Both the position numbers and the translations under genes were made by a program. 64,000 bases of DNA from Caldovatus sediminis (GTDB lineage Bacteria; Pseudomonadota; Alphaproteobacteria; Acetobacterales; Acetobacteraceae). Shown here one piece after another: positions 16,882 through 27,969 of the stretch. The stretch covers positions 57,743-121,742 of the forward strand of contig NZ_BMKS01000013.1 of NCBI RefSeq assembly GCF_014644455.1, in the 5' to 3' direction. Within the stretch, counting starts at the first letter, position 1; every line of letters starts with the position of its first letter. The notes below the pieces were generated by a model, which saw nothing but the letters and a program-made list of their open reading frames with translations, was not told the origin of the DNA and did no database searches.

Positions 16882-16957
16882 GGGCCTGCCTTCCGGCGCG
16901 TGTTGCGGTGCCGCCATGATGGCGCGCGCCGCGCCGGCCCGACAAGCGCGAAGCGGA

Positions 16958-17275
16958 TCAGCCCCCGCCGAGAGCCGCCTCCGCGCCGCGCACCGCCTGC
17001 AGCGGCAGGGCGGCCCGCCCGACCACCCGGCCCCCGATCACGATCAGCCAGCGGCGGTTCCGGTCCACCGGGGGGCGGAGCTCCACCACGCGCGCCTCCG
17101 CGTCGCGGGCGACGGCGTAGCGCAGCCGCCAGCCGGCCCGGACGGGCCCCGAAACGCGAACGACGCGGGCGATGGCCTCGCCCGCGTCGTCGCAACCAAC
17201 CCATTCCCGGGTCCGGTCCGGGTCGTCCGGACCGTCCCCCTCCGCCGCGCGGCCGCGCACCCAGCGGAGCCGCAT
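16958..17275 (-). CDS. Hypothetical protein downstream of fusA
   Basis: A 105-residue open frame starting 8 bp after the fusA stop, with a GAGGCGG-like site before the ATG. The centre ([27 protein letters not shown]) has a normal amino-acid mix and alternating beta-strand pattern. I know no family for it. It would be cotranscribed with fusA. There is a real chance it is not translated. Confidence 0.45.
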   Translation of the reverse strand: MRLRWVRGRAAEGDGPDDPDRTREWVGCDDAGEAIARVVRVSGPVRAGWRLRYAVARDAEARVVELRPPVDRNRRWLIVIGGRVVGRAALPLQAVRGAEAALGGG

Positions 17276-17283
17276 GCGCCGCC

Positions 17284-19365
<2,082 letters not shown>

Positions 19366-20198
19366 GGTGGGCCTCCATACGCGAAAACGGGCCCGATCGC
19401 AGGGGGATCTGCCCTGCGCCGCCCGCGGTCAGGTTCGGAAAAGGGGTTGGCTACCGACTTCCGGGCGGACAGATGCGCAATCGGGGCGGGATTTGCAAGC
19501 GCCCCGGCGGGGGCTCGGCCCTTGATGGACGCATGCCGGCCGGCACGGGGCGCAGGGCTGGGCGTCGCATGGGGCGATCCGCCGCGCCCGCGTCGCCTCG
19601 CCTGCCCGCGCCCGGAACCGGCGCAGCAGCAGGTCGGGCCGGCGGACCGGGGCGCCTGCCGCGGTCCGATCTCGGTCCGGATCGGCGACGGTCCCGTCGC
19701 GCCAGGCGCGGCGAGCGTTACCCGCCGGCCGGGCGGCCCTGGCGCGAGGGAGGGAACGAATCGGCAGGGCGGCACGGACGGGCACGGTGTGCCGGACGAG
19801 CGGAGACATGCCGGCACGCGCGCGCTCGGAACCGGCCGCACCCTGCGCCGCATCTGCCCGTCTGCCCGCGCGCGACGCTCGCCGCCACGGAAGCGAGGGG
19901 CCGCCCGCGGCTCGGAGCGGGCGCCGGAGCCACCCCGGCCCGCCGCGGGCCAGCGTGAGCTGCGACCGCATGCCCGGCGCGCCGGCGATTCCGCGGGCTT
20001 GCTCGTAGCGGAGCCTGGCCTCCGTCGGCTCCGGGGCCGCGCGGATGTCGCCGGGAAGCCGCTCCGCCCAGGCGAGGGGCCCCGCTCTCCCCGGGCTTCC
20101 GCCGTCTTGCGCCCGGTCCGCGCCGCCTGCAGCGCCCCGTCCAGCGCGCCGTCACGGCCCCGCCGCGCCGACGCCGCGGCCGCGGCGACCCGCGACGG
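19366..20198. other. 833 bp gap; possible fusA promoter, no gene recognised
   Basis: The gap lies between the fusA start and the end of the crotonase gene, both on the minus strand. On that strand a TTGCAA box (19493-19498) and a weak CATCTG box (19470-19475) are 17 bp apart and could be the fusA promoter. The rest, about 700 bp, is extremely GC-rich with only shadow-like open frames on both strands. No tRNA-like or terminator structure stood out. Confidence 0.4.
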
Positions 20199-21002
20199 TC
20201 ACACCGGGCTTCCCGGCGGGAAGTGCGGGGCGCGCCTCTCCCGCAGCGCCGCCACCCCCTCGGGCAGCTCCGGTCCCGTGAAGCCCATGAACTCCATCGC
20301 CAGCGCCGCCTCGAAGATCGGGCCCGCCTGCCGGAGCCAGTTGTTCAGCGCGAGCTTGGTCCAGCGGATCGCGCTCTGCGGCCCCTCGGCCAGGCGCACC
20401 GCGGTCTCCAGCGCCCTGGCCTGGAGTTCGTCGTCCGGCACGCAGAGCGAGACGAGGCCGATACGCTCCGCCTCGCGCCCGTCGAGCGGGTCGCAGGTCA
20501 GCAGGTAGTACTTCGACTTCGCCATGCCGCAGAGCAGCGGCCAGATGATCGGCGCGTGGTCGCCGGAGGCGACGCCGAGCTTGGTGTGCCCGTCGATCAG
20601 CCGCGCCGAGTGGCCGGCGATGGTGATGTCCGACATCAGCGCGAGGACGATGCCGGCGCCGACCGCCGCGCCGTTGATCGCCGAGATGATCGGCTTGGAG
20701 CAGCCGATCATGTTGTAGACCATGTCCCGCGCCTCCTTCCAGACGCGGATGCGCGTCTCGAAGTCCGCGTTCATGCGGGAGACGAGGTCGAGGTCGCCGC
20801 CGGCGGAAAAGGCGCGGCCGGCACCGGTGACGATGACGACGGAGACGCTCCCGTCGGCGTCGATCTCGCGCCACACCTCGGTCAGCGCGCGGTGCATCGC
20901 GGGGGAGAGCGCGTTCATCCGGTCCGGACGGTTGATGGTGAGGCGCAGCACGCGCGGATGCGGCCGCTCGGCGAGGATGTCGGGCAGGGCGTCGTAGGGC
21001 AC
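20199..21002 (-). CDS. Enoyl-CoA hydratase/isomerase (crotonase) family protein
   Basis: A 267-residue crotonase-fold protein. The oxyanion-hole segments are present ([11 protein letters not shown] and [17 protein letters not shown]). Aligned to the classical hydratase, the two catalytic glutamates are replaced by Val119 and His139, and Asp148 ([13 protein letters not shown]) is the nearest acidic substitute. It therefore probably catalyses a variant reaction on an acyl-CoA, such as ring cleavage, isomerisation or a different hydration. It starts with GTG and lies 13 bp after the acyl-CoA ligase as the last gene of the operon that begins with the TetR gene. I am sure of the fold but not of the reaction. 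Confidence 0.85.
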   Translation of the reverse strand: MPYDALPDILAERPHPRVLRLTINRPDRMNALSPAMHRALTEVWREIDADGSVSVVIVTGAGRAFSAGGDLDLVSRMNADFETRIRVWKEARDMVYNMIGCSKPIISAINGAAVGAGIVLALMSDITIAGHSARLIDGHTKLGVASGDHAPIIWPLLCGMAKSKYYLLTCDPLDGREAERIGLVSLCVPDDELQARALETAVRLAEGPQSAIRWTKLALNNWLRQAGPIFEAALAMEFMGFTGPELPEGVAALRERRAPHFPPGSPV

Positions 21003-21015
21003 GGGGTCGTCTCCG

Positions 21016-22641
21016 TCAGGCGGCGGCGTCTCGCTTCAGGATCGCCTCGACCAGGCGATGCCGCTGGATCTTGCCGGTGGGGGTGAAGGGCAGCTCGTCG
21101 AGGAGGACGAGGCGCTCGGGCAGCTTGTAGGTGGCGAAGCCGTCGCCGAGGAAGCGCAGGATGTCCTCGAGCGTCGGCGGCGCCTGGCCGGGCTTCGGCA
21201 CGACGCAGAGGCAGGCGCGCTCGCCGAGGCGCGGATCGGGCAGGCCGACGATGGCGCAGTAGAGGATGGCGGGGTGGGCGTAGAGCACCTCCTCGACCTC
21301 GCGCGGGAAGAACTTCTTGCCGCCGCGGTTGATCATCTCCTTGACGCGGCCGCTGATGCGCAGGTTGCCGTCGGCGTCGAGGAAGCCGAGGTCGCCGGTG
21401 CGGAACCAGCCGTCCGCGGTGAACGCCTCCGCGTTCGCCTGCGGGTTGTTGTGGTAGCCGAGGTGCACCGAGGGGCCCTCGCAGCAGATCTCGCCCTCGC
21501 TGCCGTGCGGCACGTCCCGGCCCTCGGCGTCGAGCAGGCGCAGGCCCATGTGGCTGGCGACGCGTCCGACCGAGCCGGCGACGCGTTCCGGGTCGTCGCC
21601 CGGGCGGGTGTAGGTGTGGAAGCCGGTCTCGAGCATGCCGTAGAGCTCGAGGAAGTGGCCCGGCGCGGCGGCGCGCCAGGCGCGGATGGTCTCGACCGGC
21701 GCCGAGGCGCCGCCGGAGACGACGAGGCGCAGCGCCGAGAGGTCGGTCCGCGCCAGCTCCGGCAGTTGCAGGATCGCGGTGAGCGAGGCGGGCGCCGTCG
21801 GGACGTAGGTGCAGCGCTCGGCGGCGAGGAGGGCGAGCGCCGGCGCGGCGGCGAAGCGCTCGAGCAGCACCGCCGTCGCGCCCGCCATCACCGCCTGCAC
21901 CAGCGTGAGATAGCCCCAGTTCAGCCCGAGCGGCAGCCAGATCATCATCCGGTCCCGCTCGCCGAGGCCGAGGTCGCCGTTCAGGATGCGCGCGGCAGGC
22001 AGGGTCGTGTTGTGGCTGTGCATCACCCCCTTCGGGTTGCCCGTGGTGCCGGAGGTGAAGGCCATGCGCATCACCGCGTCGGCCGACTGGCGCGCGGGCA
22101 CGAAGCCCGGCGGCGGCCCCTCGGCGGCGATCACGTCGTCGAGCGGGACGATCCCCTCGCGCGCCCCGGCGCGCAGGCTGCCGAGCAGCGCGAGGCCCGG
22201 CAGCCGCGCCTTCAGCTCCGCCGCCATGGCGAGGTGGTCGAAGCCGCGGTAGGCGCCGCAGCAGACGAAGCCGCGCGCCCCGCTGAAGCGGAGGATGTAT
22301 TCGAGCTCGCGCAGGCGGAAGTCGGTCGAGACGGTGACGGCGACGGCGCCGAGCCGCTCGAGCGAGAAGAAGGCCGGCGCGAACTCGATCCAGTTCGGGA
22401 GCTGGATGCCGACGACGTCGCCCTCGCCGATCCCGAGCGCGCGAAGCCGCGCCGCCATGCGGTCCACCATGTCGGCGAGGGCGCGGTAGGTGACGCGCCG
22501 CGTACCGTCGGTGATCGCGACCCTGTCCGGCGTCGCGTTCGCGCGCGCCGCGAGCAGGCCGAACAGCGTCTCGCCGGTCCACTGGCCGGCGGCGCGCCAC
22601 CGCGCCGCGCGCTCCGGGTCCTGACGGGTGACGAAGGCCAT
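21016..22641 (-). CDS. AMP-dependent acyl-CoA ligase
   Basis: A 541-residue adenylate-forming enzyme with AFTSGTTGNPKGVMHSHN (P-loop), LYGMLETGFHTY, GWFRTGDLGFLDADG, GRVKEMINRGGKKFFPREVEE and the C-terminal PTGKIQRHRL with the catalytic Lys. The overall style resembles ligases for medium-chain, cyclic or aromatic acids. It would trap the acid imported by the adjacent ABC transporter as a CoA thioester. The ATG has an AGGAGAAGAG site. It sits between livF and the crotonase gene in one operon. Confidence 0.9.
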   Translation of the reverse strand: MAFVTRQDPERAARWRAAGQWTGETLFGLLAARANATPDRVAITDGTRRVTYRALADMVDRMAARLRALGIGEGDVVGIQLPNWIEFAPAFFSLERLGAVAVTVSTDFRLRELEYILRFSGARGFVCCGAYRGFDHLAMAAELKARLPGLALLGSLRAGAREGIVPLDDVIAAEGPPPGFVPARQSADAVMRMAFTSGTTGNPKGVMHSHNTTLPAARILNGDLGLGERDRMMIWLPLGLNWGYLTLVQAVMAGATAVLLERFAAAPALALLAAERCTYVPTAPASLTAILQLPELARTDLSALRLVVSGGASAPVETIRAWRAAAPGHFLELYGMLETGFHTYTRPGDDPERVAGSVGRVASHMGLRLLDAEGRDVPHGSEGEICCEGPSVHLGYHNNPQANAEAFTADGWFRTGDLGFLDADGNLRISGRVKEMINRGGKKFFPREVEEVLYAHPAILYCAIVGLPDPRLGERACLCVVPKPGQAPPTLEDILRFLGDGFATYKLPERLVLLDELPFTPTGKIQRHRLVEAILKRDAAA

Positions 22642-22652
22642 GGCTCTTCTCC

Positions 22653-23348
22653 TCACATCGTCAGCCAGCGGTGGCGCACCGCCTCCTCCTCGGCCGCGAA
22701 GGCGGCGGCGGAGGCCTCGTGCACCACCTGGCCCTTGGCCATGATCAGGATGCGGTCGGCGACCGCCTCGGTCAGGCGCAGGTTCTGCTCCACCAGGAGG
22801 ACGGCGACGCCTTCGCCGGCCAGCCGCCGCAGCACCGCGGCGAGCTCGCGGACCACCATCGGCGCCAGGCCCTGCGAGGGCTCGTCGAGCAGCAGCACCC
22901 GCGGGTCGGTCACCAGGGCGCGCGCGATGGCGAGCATCTGCTGCTCGCCCCCCGAGAGGGCGCGGCCCAGGTTGCGCAGGCGCTCCCGCAGGTTCGGCAG
23001 CAGCGCGAACAGGCGCTCCGGCGGCCACTGGCGCGAGGGGCGGCGCTGGCCGACGCGGAGGTTCTCCTCGACGGTGAGGTCGGGGAAGACCTGGCGGCCC
23101 TCCGGCACGTAGCCGATGCCGGCGCGCGCGACGAGGTGCGGCGGCCGGCCGGTCAGCCGCTCGCCGGCGAGCGTGACCTCGCCCTCCACGCCGGGCAGGA
23201 GGCCCATCACGGCGCGCAGCGTCGTCGTCTTGCCGACGCCGTTGCGGCCGATGACCGCCGTCACCTGGCCCGCCGGCGCGTCGAGCGTCACGCCCTGCAG
23301 CACGCGGGCGCCGCGGTAGCCGCCGGCCAGGCCGCGCAGCGCCAGCAT
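22653..23348 (-). CDS. livF: Branched-chain-type ABC transporter ATP-binding protein LivF
   Basis: A 231-residue ATPase with Walker A GRNGVGKTT, signature LSGGEQQMLAIARAL, Walker B VLLLDEPSQGLAP and the H-loop region LLVEQNLRL. Its start overlaps the livG stop by 1 bp. It is one of two ATPases energising the permeases LivH and LivM at the inner membrane. In this operon the cargo is more likely an organic acid than leucine, because a CoA ligase follows. Confidence 0.92.
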   Translation of the reverse strand: MLALRGLAGGYRGARVLQGVTLDAPAGQVTAVIGRNGVGKTTTLRAVMGLLPGVEGEVTLAGERLTGRPPHLVARAGIGYVPEGRQVFPDLTVEENLRVGQRRPSRQWPPERLFALLPNLRERLRNLGRALSGGEQQMLAIARALVTDPRVLLLDEPSQGLAPMVVRELAAVLRRLAGEGVAVLLVEQNLRLTEAVADRILIMAKGQVVHEASAAAFAAEEEAVRHRWLTM

Positions 23349-24097
23349 CAGTCGAGGCCCCCGAGGTAGGCCGCCTGGACGCCGGCGTCGGCGCGGACCT
23401 CGGCCGCCGGACCGTCGGCGATCTTGCGGCCGCGGTGCAGCACGACGACGCGCGGCGCCAGCGCGAACACCACCTCCATGTCGTGCTCGACGAGCAGCAC
23501 GGTGACGCCCTCCTCGGCGATCAGCCGGCCGAGCAGGTCCACCGTGCGCCGCGTCTCCTCCACCGACATGCCCTGCGTCGGCTCGTCGAGCATGAGCAGG
23601 CGCGGCCGCTGGGCGAGCGCCATCGCCACCTCGAGCAGGCGCTGGTCGCCGTGCGCGAGCTCCCCGGCGGGGGTCGCGGCGCGGTCGGCGAGGCCGACGC
23701 GGCGGAGCCAGTGGAGCGCCTCCTCCGCGCCGCGGGCGAGGGCGGCGCCGCCCCCGATCGGGCGCCGGCGCAGCGGGTCGTGCGCCTGCAGGCCGAGACG
23801 GACGTTCTCCACCGCCGGGAGGCCCGGGAAGACCGCGGTGATCTGGAAGGTGCGGGCGACGCCGCGCGCCGCGATGCGGTGCGCCGGCAGGGCCGAGACG
23901 TCCTCGCCGTCGAGGAGGACGCGGCCGGCCGTCTTCTTCAGGTTGCCGGCGATCATCGCGAACAGCGTGCTCTTGCCCGCGCCGTTCGGTCCGATGACGG
24001 CGCAGGTCTCGCCGGCCTCGACGGCGAGGTCGACGTCGTCCACGGCGCGCAGCGCGCCCCAGGCGCGGGTGAGGCCGCGGCAGTCAAGGATCGGCAC
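23348..24097 (-). CDS. livG: Branched-chain-type ABC transporter ATP-binding protein LivG
   Basis: A 249-residue ATPase with Walker A GPNGAGKSTLF, an atypical signature LAHGDQRLLEVAMAL in place of LSGGQ (usual for LivG), and Walker B LLMLDEPTQGMS. The 14 bp overlap with livM and 1 bp overlap with livF show tight coupling. It is the partner of LivF in the ATPase heterodimer. Confidence 0.92.
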   Translation of the reverse strand: MPILDCRGLTRAWGALRAVDDVDLAVEAGETCAVIGPNGAGKSTLFAMIAGNLKKTAGRVLLDGEDVSALPAHRIAARGVARTFQITAVFPGLPAVENVRLGLQAHDPLRRRPIGGGAALARGAEEALHWLRRVGLADRAATPAGELAHGDQRLLEVAMALAQRPRLLMLDEPTQGMSVEETRRTVDLLGRLIAEEGVTVLLVEHDMEVVFALAPRVVVLHRGRKIADGPAAEVRADAGVQAAYLGGLD

Positions 24098-25043
24098 GCG
24101 ACGCCCTCCTGCCGCGCCGGAGCGCGTCCTCGATCCAGCCCATCAGCCCCCGCGGCGCGAAGATCACGACGAGGATGAAGACGATCCCGAGAGCGAGCCC
24201 CCACGACTCGGTGAGGCCGGAGAGCTGGTGCTCGAGGAAGAACAGGGCCATCGCGCCGATCATCGGCCCGACCAGCGTCCCGGCGCCGCCCAGGATCACC
24301 ATCACCAGGACGTGGCCGGAGACGGTCCAGAAGAACAGTTCGGGCGAGACATAGCGCGCGAAGCCCGCATAGAGGCCCCCGGCGAGGCCCGCGAGCCCAT
24401 AGGACAGGACGAACACGGCGAGGCGCGTGCGGCGCGGGTCGTAGCCGAGCGCCTGCGCGCGGGCCTCGTTCTCGCGCACCGCCGCGGCGACGCGACCCAG
24501 CGGCGAGACCGTGAAGCCCCGCGCGATCAGGTAGGCGCCGGCGAGCGCGAGGGCCGCGAGCACGTGGAACCCCTCGCGCGTGGCGAGCCAGTCGAGCCCG
24601 AGCGGCCCGCCGCCGCGGGGCACGCCCGGCAGGCCATCCGAGCCCCCGGTGACGGCGCTCCACTTGAACACCACCGCGTAGCCGAGCTGCGCGAAGGCGA
24701 GCGAGAGCATGGCGAAGGCGACCCCGGTGGTCCGTACGCAGAGCCAGCCGACGGGAACCGCGACGAGTGCGGTCGCGAGCGCCGCGCCGAGCGCGGCGAC
24801 GGGCAGCGGCAGCTGCAGGACGAGCAGCAGCCCCGCCGCGACGTAGGCGCCGAAGCCCCAGGGTCCGGCATGGCCGAAGGAGACCAGCCGCGCGTGGCCG
24901 ACCAGCAGGTCGAGGCTGAGCGCGAACAGGGCGAGGATGATCGCCTCGGTCAGCAGCGTCACCGCATAGCCGGGCAGCACGAACCCCAGCGCGGCGAGGA
25001 CCGCGATCGCCGCCAGGACGGCCCGCGGCGCGGCGGGCGTCAC
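24084..25043 (-). CDS. livM: Branched-chain-type ABC transporter permease LivM
   Basis: A 319-residue permease with about eight to nine hydrophobic segments. It carries the LivM-typical GHARLVSFGHAGPWGFGAY near residue 50 and VRENEARAQALGYDP, the coupling-helix region facing the ATPases. It starts with GTG overlapping the livH stop (GTGA). With LivH it forms the inner-membrane channel. Confidence 0.92.
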   Translation of the reverse strand: MTPAAPRAVLAAIAVLAALGFVLPGYAVTLLTEAIILALFALSLDLLVGHARLVSFGHAGPWGFGAYVAAGLLLVLQLPLPVAALGAALATALVAVPVGWLCVRTTGVAFAMLSLAFAQLGYAVVFKWSAVTGGSDGLPGVPRGGGPLGLDWLATREGFHVLAALALAGAYLIARGFTVSPLGRVAAAVRENEARAQALGYDPRRTRLAVFVLSYGLAGLAGGLYAGFARYVSPELFFWTVSGHVLVMVILGGAGTLVGPMIGAMALFFLEHQLSGLTESWGLALGIVFILVVIFAPRGLMGWIEDALRRGRRASRADP

Positions 25044-25909
25044 TCCTCCCTCCCGAACAGGCCGCCGGGGCGGAGCAGCAGGACGGCGATCATCAGCGCG
25101 TAGGTCGCGCCGAGCGCGAGCTCCGGGAAGTAGAAGTTCCCGAAGGTCTGCGCGAAGCCGACCAGCAGGCTCCCCACCGCCGTCCCGACGAAGCTGCCCA
25201 TGCCGCCGATCATGACGATCACGAAGGCGTCGATGATCACGCTGGTGCCGAGGCCGATGTAGGCCGTGAACAGGGGCGCGGCCAGCGCGCCGCCCAGCGC
25301 CGCGAGCCCGCAGGCCAGCGCGAACACCGCGGCGCGCACCGCGGCGACGTCGTTGCCGAGCGCCGCCGTCATGGCGGCGTTCTGGGAGGCGGCGCGCATC
25401 AGCAGGCCGAGGCGCGTGCGGTGCAGGAGGAGCCAGAGCGCCAGCGCCGCCGCCGCGCCCGCGCCGATCAGCACGAGCCGGTAGACCGGAAACGGCTCGT
25501 CCAGGACGAAGACGATGCCGGCCAGCGCCGCCGGCAGCTCCGCCTGGCGCGGATCCGGCCCCCAGGCCAGGCGGATCGCCTCGGTCAGCGCCAGGGCGAG
25601 GCCGAAGGTGACCAGCAGGAAGGCCGAATGCTCGCGCGCGTAGAGCCTGGTGAGCGCGGAGCGCTCGAAGGCGAGGCCGAGCAGCGCGGCGGCGAGCGGC
25701 GCCAGAACGAGCGACAGCGCGAAGCTGCCCGTCAGCGTCTGCGTGGTCACCCCGACATAGGCGCCCAGCATGTAGATCGCGCCGTGGGCGAAGTTGATCA
25801 CGCGCATGATGCCGAAGATCAGCGTCAGGCCGAGCGCGATGAAGAACAGCAGCGCCGAGAGCGAGAGCGCGTTCAGCAGCTGCAGCGTGAAGAGGGCGAC
25901 CGGATCCAT
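25040..25909 (-). CDS. livH: Branched-chain-type ABC transporter permease LivH
   Basis: A 289-residue permease beginning MDPVALFTLQLLNALSLSALLFFIALGLTLIFGIMRVINFAHGAIYMLG, the standard LivH opening. The cytoplasmic loop RAASQNAAMTAALGNDV is the EAA-like coupling site. I chose the ATG with a GGAG site over a 13-residue longer frame. It lies 51 bp after the solute-binding protein gene. Confidence 0.92.
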   Translation of the reverse strand: MDPVALFTLQLLNALSLSALLFFIALGLTLIFGIMRVINFAHGAIYMLGAYVGVTTQTLTGSFALSLVLAPLAAALLGLAFERSALTRLYAREHSAFLLVTFGLALALTEAIRLAWGPDPRQAELPAALAGIVFVLDEPFPVYRLVLIGAGAAAALALWLLLHRTRLGLLMRAASQNAAMTAALGNDVAAVRAAVFALACGLAALGGALAAPLFTAYIGLGTSVIIDAFVIVMIGGMGSFVGTAVGSLLVGFAQTFGNFYFPELALGATYALMIAVLLLRPGGLFGREE

Positions 25910-25960
25910 GGAAGGCTCCGGGGCGCGGCGCGGGATCGCCCGCGCCACGCCCCGATGCGC

Positions 25961-27169
25961 TCAGGCGAAGGTGGCGCTGCGGCAGGCGGGGGTGACCTCG
26001 GCCGCGGGGTAGGTCCGGATCACCTCCGGCACGGGGTGCGGGAAGCCCTCCTTGCGCGCGACGCGCACGACGAAGCCCTGCTGCTCCGCCTGGCCGTCGC
26101 AGGCGCGGATCCTGAGCGGGCCCTTGACGCTGGAGAGCTCGAGGTCGCGCATCGCCGCGACCAGGGCCGCCGTCTCGGTGCTGTTCGCCCGCCGCGCGGC
26201 GGCCATCAGCACGTCGAGCGCCTGCCACTGCTCGCCGTCGTAGGTGTCGGGCAGCTCGTTGTACTCGGCGCGGAAGCGCTGGACGAAGGCGGCGTTGGCC
26301 GGGATGTCGTAGGCGAAGCTGTAGCGGCTGCCGCCGACGAGGCCGATCGCCGCCTCGCCCGCCGGCCGCGTGAACAGCATGTCCACCGTCTCGGTCACGA
26401 TCGGCATCCGCTCGAACAGGCGGAACTGCGCGGCCTGGCGCAGGAAGGCGGTGCCGTCGTCGCCGGTGAGCGCGATGTAGAGGGCCTGCGGGTTCGCCTG
26501 GCGGATGCGCGCGATGTAGGTCGAGTAGTCGCGCGTGCCGACGGGGGCGAAGACGCTGCCGATCGAGCGCTTGCCGATGCCGCGCAGCAGCCCCTCGAAG
26601 GTCTCGACCGAGGAGCGGCCCCAGGCGTAGTCGAGCGACAGGCAGAAGTAGTCGGTCTGCGGCGAATCGCGCAGGTGCAGCGCGAGGGCGCGCGCGCCCA
26701 TCGGGCCGGAGATGTTGGCGCGGACGGCGTTCGGCACCCAGTGCTCGGCGGTGATCGAGCCCGCGCCGTTGACCGAGGAGATGAACAGCGCGTTCCACTC
26801 GGCGAGCTTCGGCATCACCGCGAGCGCCTCGCTCGACGCCATGAGGCCGAGCAGGATGTTGACGCGGTCGCGCTCGACCATCTCCTGCGCCTTGCGCAGG
26901 CAGTTGGCGGGCACGCCCTGGGTGTCCTCGAACAGGAACTCGACCTGCCGGCCGAGCAGCCCGCCCTGGGCGTTGACGGTCTTGGCCCAGAGCCGGCAGG
27001 TGCGCACCACCTGCGCGCCGAGCGCCGCCCAGGTCCCGGTGATGGCGGTGGGCACGCCGAGCTTCAGCGGCCCCGCCTGCGCCCGCGCGCGGCGCAGGAC
27101 GGCCGGCGCCGCGAGCACCGCCACACCCGCGCCGAGCGCGGCGCGGCGGCCGATCATTGTGCTGCTCAT
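25961..27169 (-). CDS. ABC transporter substrate-binding protein (Leu/Ile/Val-binding family)
   Basis: A 402-residue periplasmic protein. The N-terminus MSSTMIGRRAALGAGVAVLAAPAVLRRARAQA is a twin-arginine-type signal ending in an AQA cleavage site. The mature part (LKLGVPTAITGTWAALGAQVV, VEFLFEDTQGVPANCLRKAQEMVERD, GRSSVETFEGLL) is a type I solute-binding fold. Related proteins deliver amides, aromatic acids or other carboxylates as well as amino acids. The ATG at 27169 has an AGGAGAGG site. It is the receptor of the LivHMGF system encoded immediately downstream. Confidence 0.9.
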   Translation of the reverse strand: MSSTMIGRRAALGAGVAVLAAPAVLRRARAQAGPLKLGVPTAITGTWAALGAQVVRTCRLWAKTVNAQGGLLGRQVEFLFEDTQGVPANCLRKAQEMVERDRVNILLGLMASSEALAVMPKLAEWNALFISSVNGAGSITAEHWVPNAVRANISGPMGARALALHLRDSPQTDYFCLSLDYAWGRSSVETFEGLLRGIGKRSIGSVFAPVGTRDYSTYIARIRQANPQALYIALTGDDGTAFLRQAAQFRLFERMPIVTETVDMLFTRPAGEAAIGLVGGSRYSFAYDIPANAAFVQRFRAEYNELPDTYDGEQWQALDVLMAAARRANSTETAALVAAMRDLELSSVKGPLRIRACDGQAEQQGFVVRVARKEGFPHPVPEVIRTYPAAEVTPACRSATFA

Positions 27170-27204
27170 CGTCCTCTCCTCCCTTTCTCGTGCTTTCCGC
27201 CGGA

Positions 27205-27969
27205 TCAGCCGGCGATGATCTGGCCGCCGTCGAGCTGCAGCACCTTGCCGGTCAGGTAGGCGAAGGTCGGGCCGAGCATCAGGCAGGCGACCTCGGCCAC
27301 CTCCTCCGGCGTGGCGATGCGGCGCAGCGGGATGGCCTGCACGATGCGTTCGGTCGTCTCCGGGCCCCAGCGGTCGAAGGCGACCTGGGCCATGTCGGTC
27401 GCGGTCAGGCCGATGGCGAGCGCGTTGGCGCGGATGCCGTGCCGCGCCTCCTCCCGCGCGACGACGCGGACCATCGCTTCCAGCCCGGCCTTGGCCGCGG
27501 CCCCCTGCACGTTGCGCGCCTGGCACATCTGCGCCGCGATCGAGGAGATCGCGACGATCGCCCCGCCCCTCGCCCGCCGCAGATGGGGGATCGCGGCGTG
27601 CAGCGTGTAGAAGGCGCCGCTGAGATCGACCTGGATGTACCGGTCCCAGTCCTGGACCGGGAGGTCGGCGACGGTGGCCCACTGCCCGACGGCGCCGGCG
27701 GCGAGCGCGAGCGCGTCGAGCCTGCCGAGCGCCGCCGCGGAGGCGTCCACCGCCGCGGCCACCGCGGCGCTGTCCGCGAGGTCGGCGGCGACCGTGAAGG
27801 CGTTGCGCCCGAGGGCGCGGACCTCCGCGGCGGCGGCATCCGCCTCGCGCGCGCGGCTGCGGTAGATCAGCGCGACGTCGGCGCCGCGGCGCGCGGCGGC
27901 GAGGGCAATGGCGCGCCCCACGCCGCGGCTGGCGCCGGTGACCAGCAGGGCCCGTCCGTCAAGATCCAT
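27205..27969 (-). CDS. SDR-family protein lacking the catalytic tyrosine
   Basis: A 254-residue Rossmann protein with TGASRGVG for NAD(P) binding and the C-terminal PEEVAEVACLMLG...LTGKVLQLDGGQ of FabG-like short-chain dehydrogenases. The tetrad is broken: the YxxxK motif reads GAAAK (Gly156, Lys160) and the structural Asn reads Asp115 (VDLSGAF). NNAG is also replaced, by ALAAGAVG. Ser142/143 remain. I checked the Gly codon in the DNA. It may be inactive, regulatory or use a different mechanism. It overlaps the TetR gene by 11 bp and precedes the transporter genes. Confidence 0.88.
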   Translation of the reverse strand: MDLDGRALLVTGASRGVGRAIALAAARRGADVALIYRSRAREADAAAAEVRALGRNAFTVAADLADSAAVAAAVDASAAALGRLDALALAAGAVGQWATVADLPVQDWDRYIQVDLSGAFYTLHAAIPHLRRARGGAIVAISSIAAQMCQARNVQGAAAKAGLEAMVRVVAREEARHGIRANALAIGLTATDMAQVAFDRWGPETTERIVQAIPLRRIATPEEVAEVACLMLGPTFAYLTGKVLQLDGGQIIAG

